Below are positions 5,435-6,094 of a stretch of DNA of 6,094 nt, one piece after another; positions within the stretch are counted from its first letter, which is position 1; every line of letters starts with the position of its first letter. The DNA comes from an uncultured Clostridia bacterium (GTDB lineage: Bacteria; Bacillota; Clostridia; Christensenellales; CAG-138). The translations under genes were made by a program, and so were the position numbers. The DNA is taken from assembly GCA_937894955.1 (NCBI GenBank), contig CALAXO010000188.1, positions 1-6,094 of the forward strand, written 5' to 3'. The notes under the pieces are model-generated. The model saw nothing but the letters and a program-made list of their open reading frames with translations, was not told where the DNA came from and ran no database searches.

Positions 5435-6094
5435 ATGAACAACAAGTACAAAATCATGCTCGTTGAGGATGAGTCGAGCATACGCAAATATGTGAATGCA
5501 CTGCTCAATGCCTCCGGCTATATCGTAATTGAAGCTGCAAACTGTGCCGAAGCCAAGCCATGTTTCCTTTCACACACGCCCGATCTTGTTCTTCTTGATC
5601 TCGGGCTGCCCGACGGAGACGGAATGCAGCTGCTTGAGTTCATCCGCAGGCGTTCTGCCGTGCCCGTAATAGTGCTTTCCGCACGCAGCGATGAAACGGA
5701 CAAAGTTGTTGCACTTGACGGCGGTGCAAATGATTATGTTACAAAACCTTTCGGTTCAGCCGAACTGCTTGCGCGAATGCGTTCCGCTCTCCGCACCGGC
5801 CGGCAGCGCGGCACGGGTGAAACGGACAGCAGACTCTGCATCGGCGCACTCATGATCGATTTTGACGCCCGCCGCGTTTTTGCAGGCGGATCCGAAGTTC
5901 GGCTCACCCAAACGGAATACAATCTGCTGCTCCTGCTTGCGGAAAACAGCGGCCGAATGATGACGTATCAAAAGGTAATAAAAACTGTGTGGGGCGAAGG
6001 GGTGAATGAGGCTAACATCAAAAAGCTTCAGGTGAACATAGCAAATATAAGAAAAAAACTCTCAGCTGCTTCCGTTCCCCTTCCGGGCATCCGC
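5435..6094 (+). CDS. kdpE: KdpE-like OmpR-family response regulator, 3' end cut off by the window
   Basis: DNA-binding regulator of a two-component system; by KdpE resemblance it would answer to a KdpD sensor and control potassium uptake. The 220 visible codons are open to the edge, and KdpE proteins run to about 225-235, so only the last dozen or so residues should be missing. The receiver domain (about 5-118) shows MLVEDE with Glu11/Asp12, phospho-acceptor Asp55 in LLDLGLPDGDG, Ser82 in LSAR, and Lys104 in TKPF. The winged-helix output domain (about 130-220) shows LTQTEYNLLLLLAENSGRMMTYQKVIKTVWG. The run LSARSDETDKVVALDGGAND is typical of KdpE rather than PhoB or VanR types. The ATG at 5435 is preferred because AGGA (5425-5428) lies 6 bases upstream; an in-frame ATG at 5429 would overlap that site. 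No kdp structural genes or sensor are visible, so the KdpE assignment rests on sequence alone. Confidence 0.82.
   Translation, partial: MNNKYKIMLVEDESSIRKYVNALLNASGYIVIEAANCAEAKPCFLSHTPDLVLLDLGLPDGDGMQLLEFIRRRSAVPVIVLSARSDETDKVVALDGGANDYVTKPFGSAELLARMRSALRTGRQRGTGETDSRLCIGALMIDFDARRVFAGGSEVRLTQTEYNLLLLLAENSGRMMTYQKVIKTVWGEGVNEANIKKLQVNIANIRKKLSAASVPLPGIR

Noticed and set aside
1..6094. CRISPR array, insertion sequence, tRNA, rRNA, prophage or defence genes.
   Set aside because: No regularly spaced repeats, transposase motifs, tRNA-like folds or phage/defence domains were seen; the window is accounted for by housekeeping purine genes and a regulator.

Overview
The window is a purine-nucleotide biosynthesis locus arranged as two divergent gene groups around one 468-base control region. 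A two-component response regulator gene enters at the right edge. Strong GGAGG-type ribosome binding sites, a propeptide-bearing Bacillus-type PurF, the gene order purE-purC-purF, and a moderate base composition with frequent GCC/CTT/GTT codons point to a Gram-positive anaerobe of the class Clostridia, plausibly an Oscillospirales/Ruminococcaceae-like gut bacterium. The class-level placement is an inference from gene content. The family-level placement is only a guess.

Left half, minus strand, read right to left: purE (N5-CAIR mutase, 2146-1658), a 176-base spacer with two hairpins, purC (SAICAR synthetase, 1481-771), a 59-base gap, then the first 237 codons of purF (711 to beyond base 1). 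The purECF order matches the purECFMNHD-type cluster known from Clostridium, so purM, purN, purH and purD probably follow outside the window. No purK is present here.

Centre, 2147-2614: a candidate purE promoter faces left and a good extended -10 promoter faces right. The right-facing transcript would begin with a leader of about 260 bases before purA. By eye this leader is highly structured: long-range pairings, a compact three-way junction at 2476-2522, and a terminator-like hairpin at 2528-2554 whose loop can pair back to the junction. I do not recognise it as a known purine-related riboswitch. It is the most interesting unexplained element in the window.

Right half, plus strand: purA (adenylosuccinate synthetase, 2615-3889) and purB (adenylosuccinate lyase, 3927-5351) form a two-gene operon with a 37-base gap. 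Both are unusual. PurA departs from the canonical consensus in several signature motifs while keeping the catalytic Asp13 and His41. PurB closely resembles the animal-type ADSL rather than the shorter Bacillus-type enzyme. After an 83-base gap with a GC-rich stem-loop comes the start of a KdpE-like OmpR-family response regulator (5435 to beyond the right edge), with no visible link to purines.

Functionally, PurF commits PRPP to the pathway and PurE and PurC carry out the CAIR and SAICAR steps. PurB cleaves SAICAR and later adenylosuccinate, and PurA starts the IMP-to-AMP branch. The two divergent groups therefore cover early IMP synthesis and the AMP branch from one shared control region.
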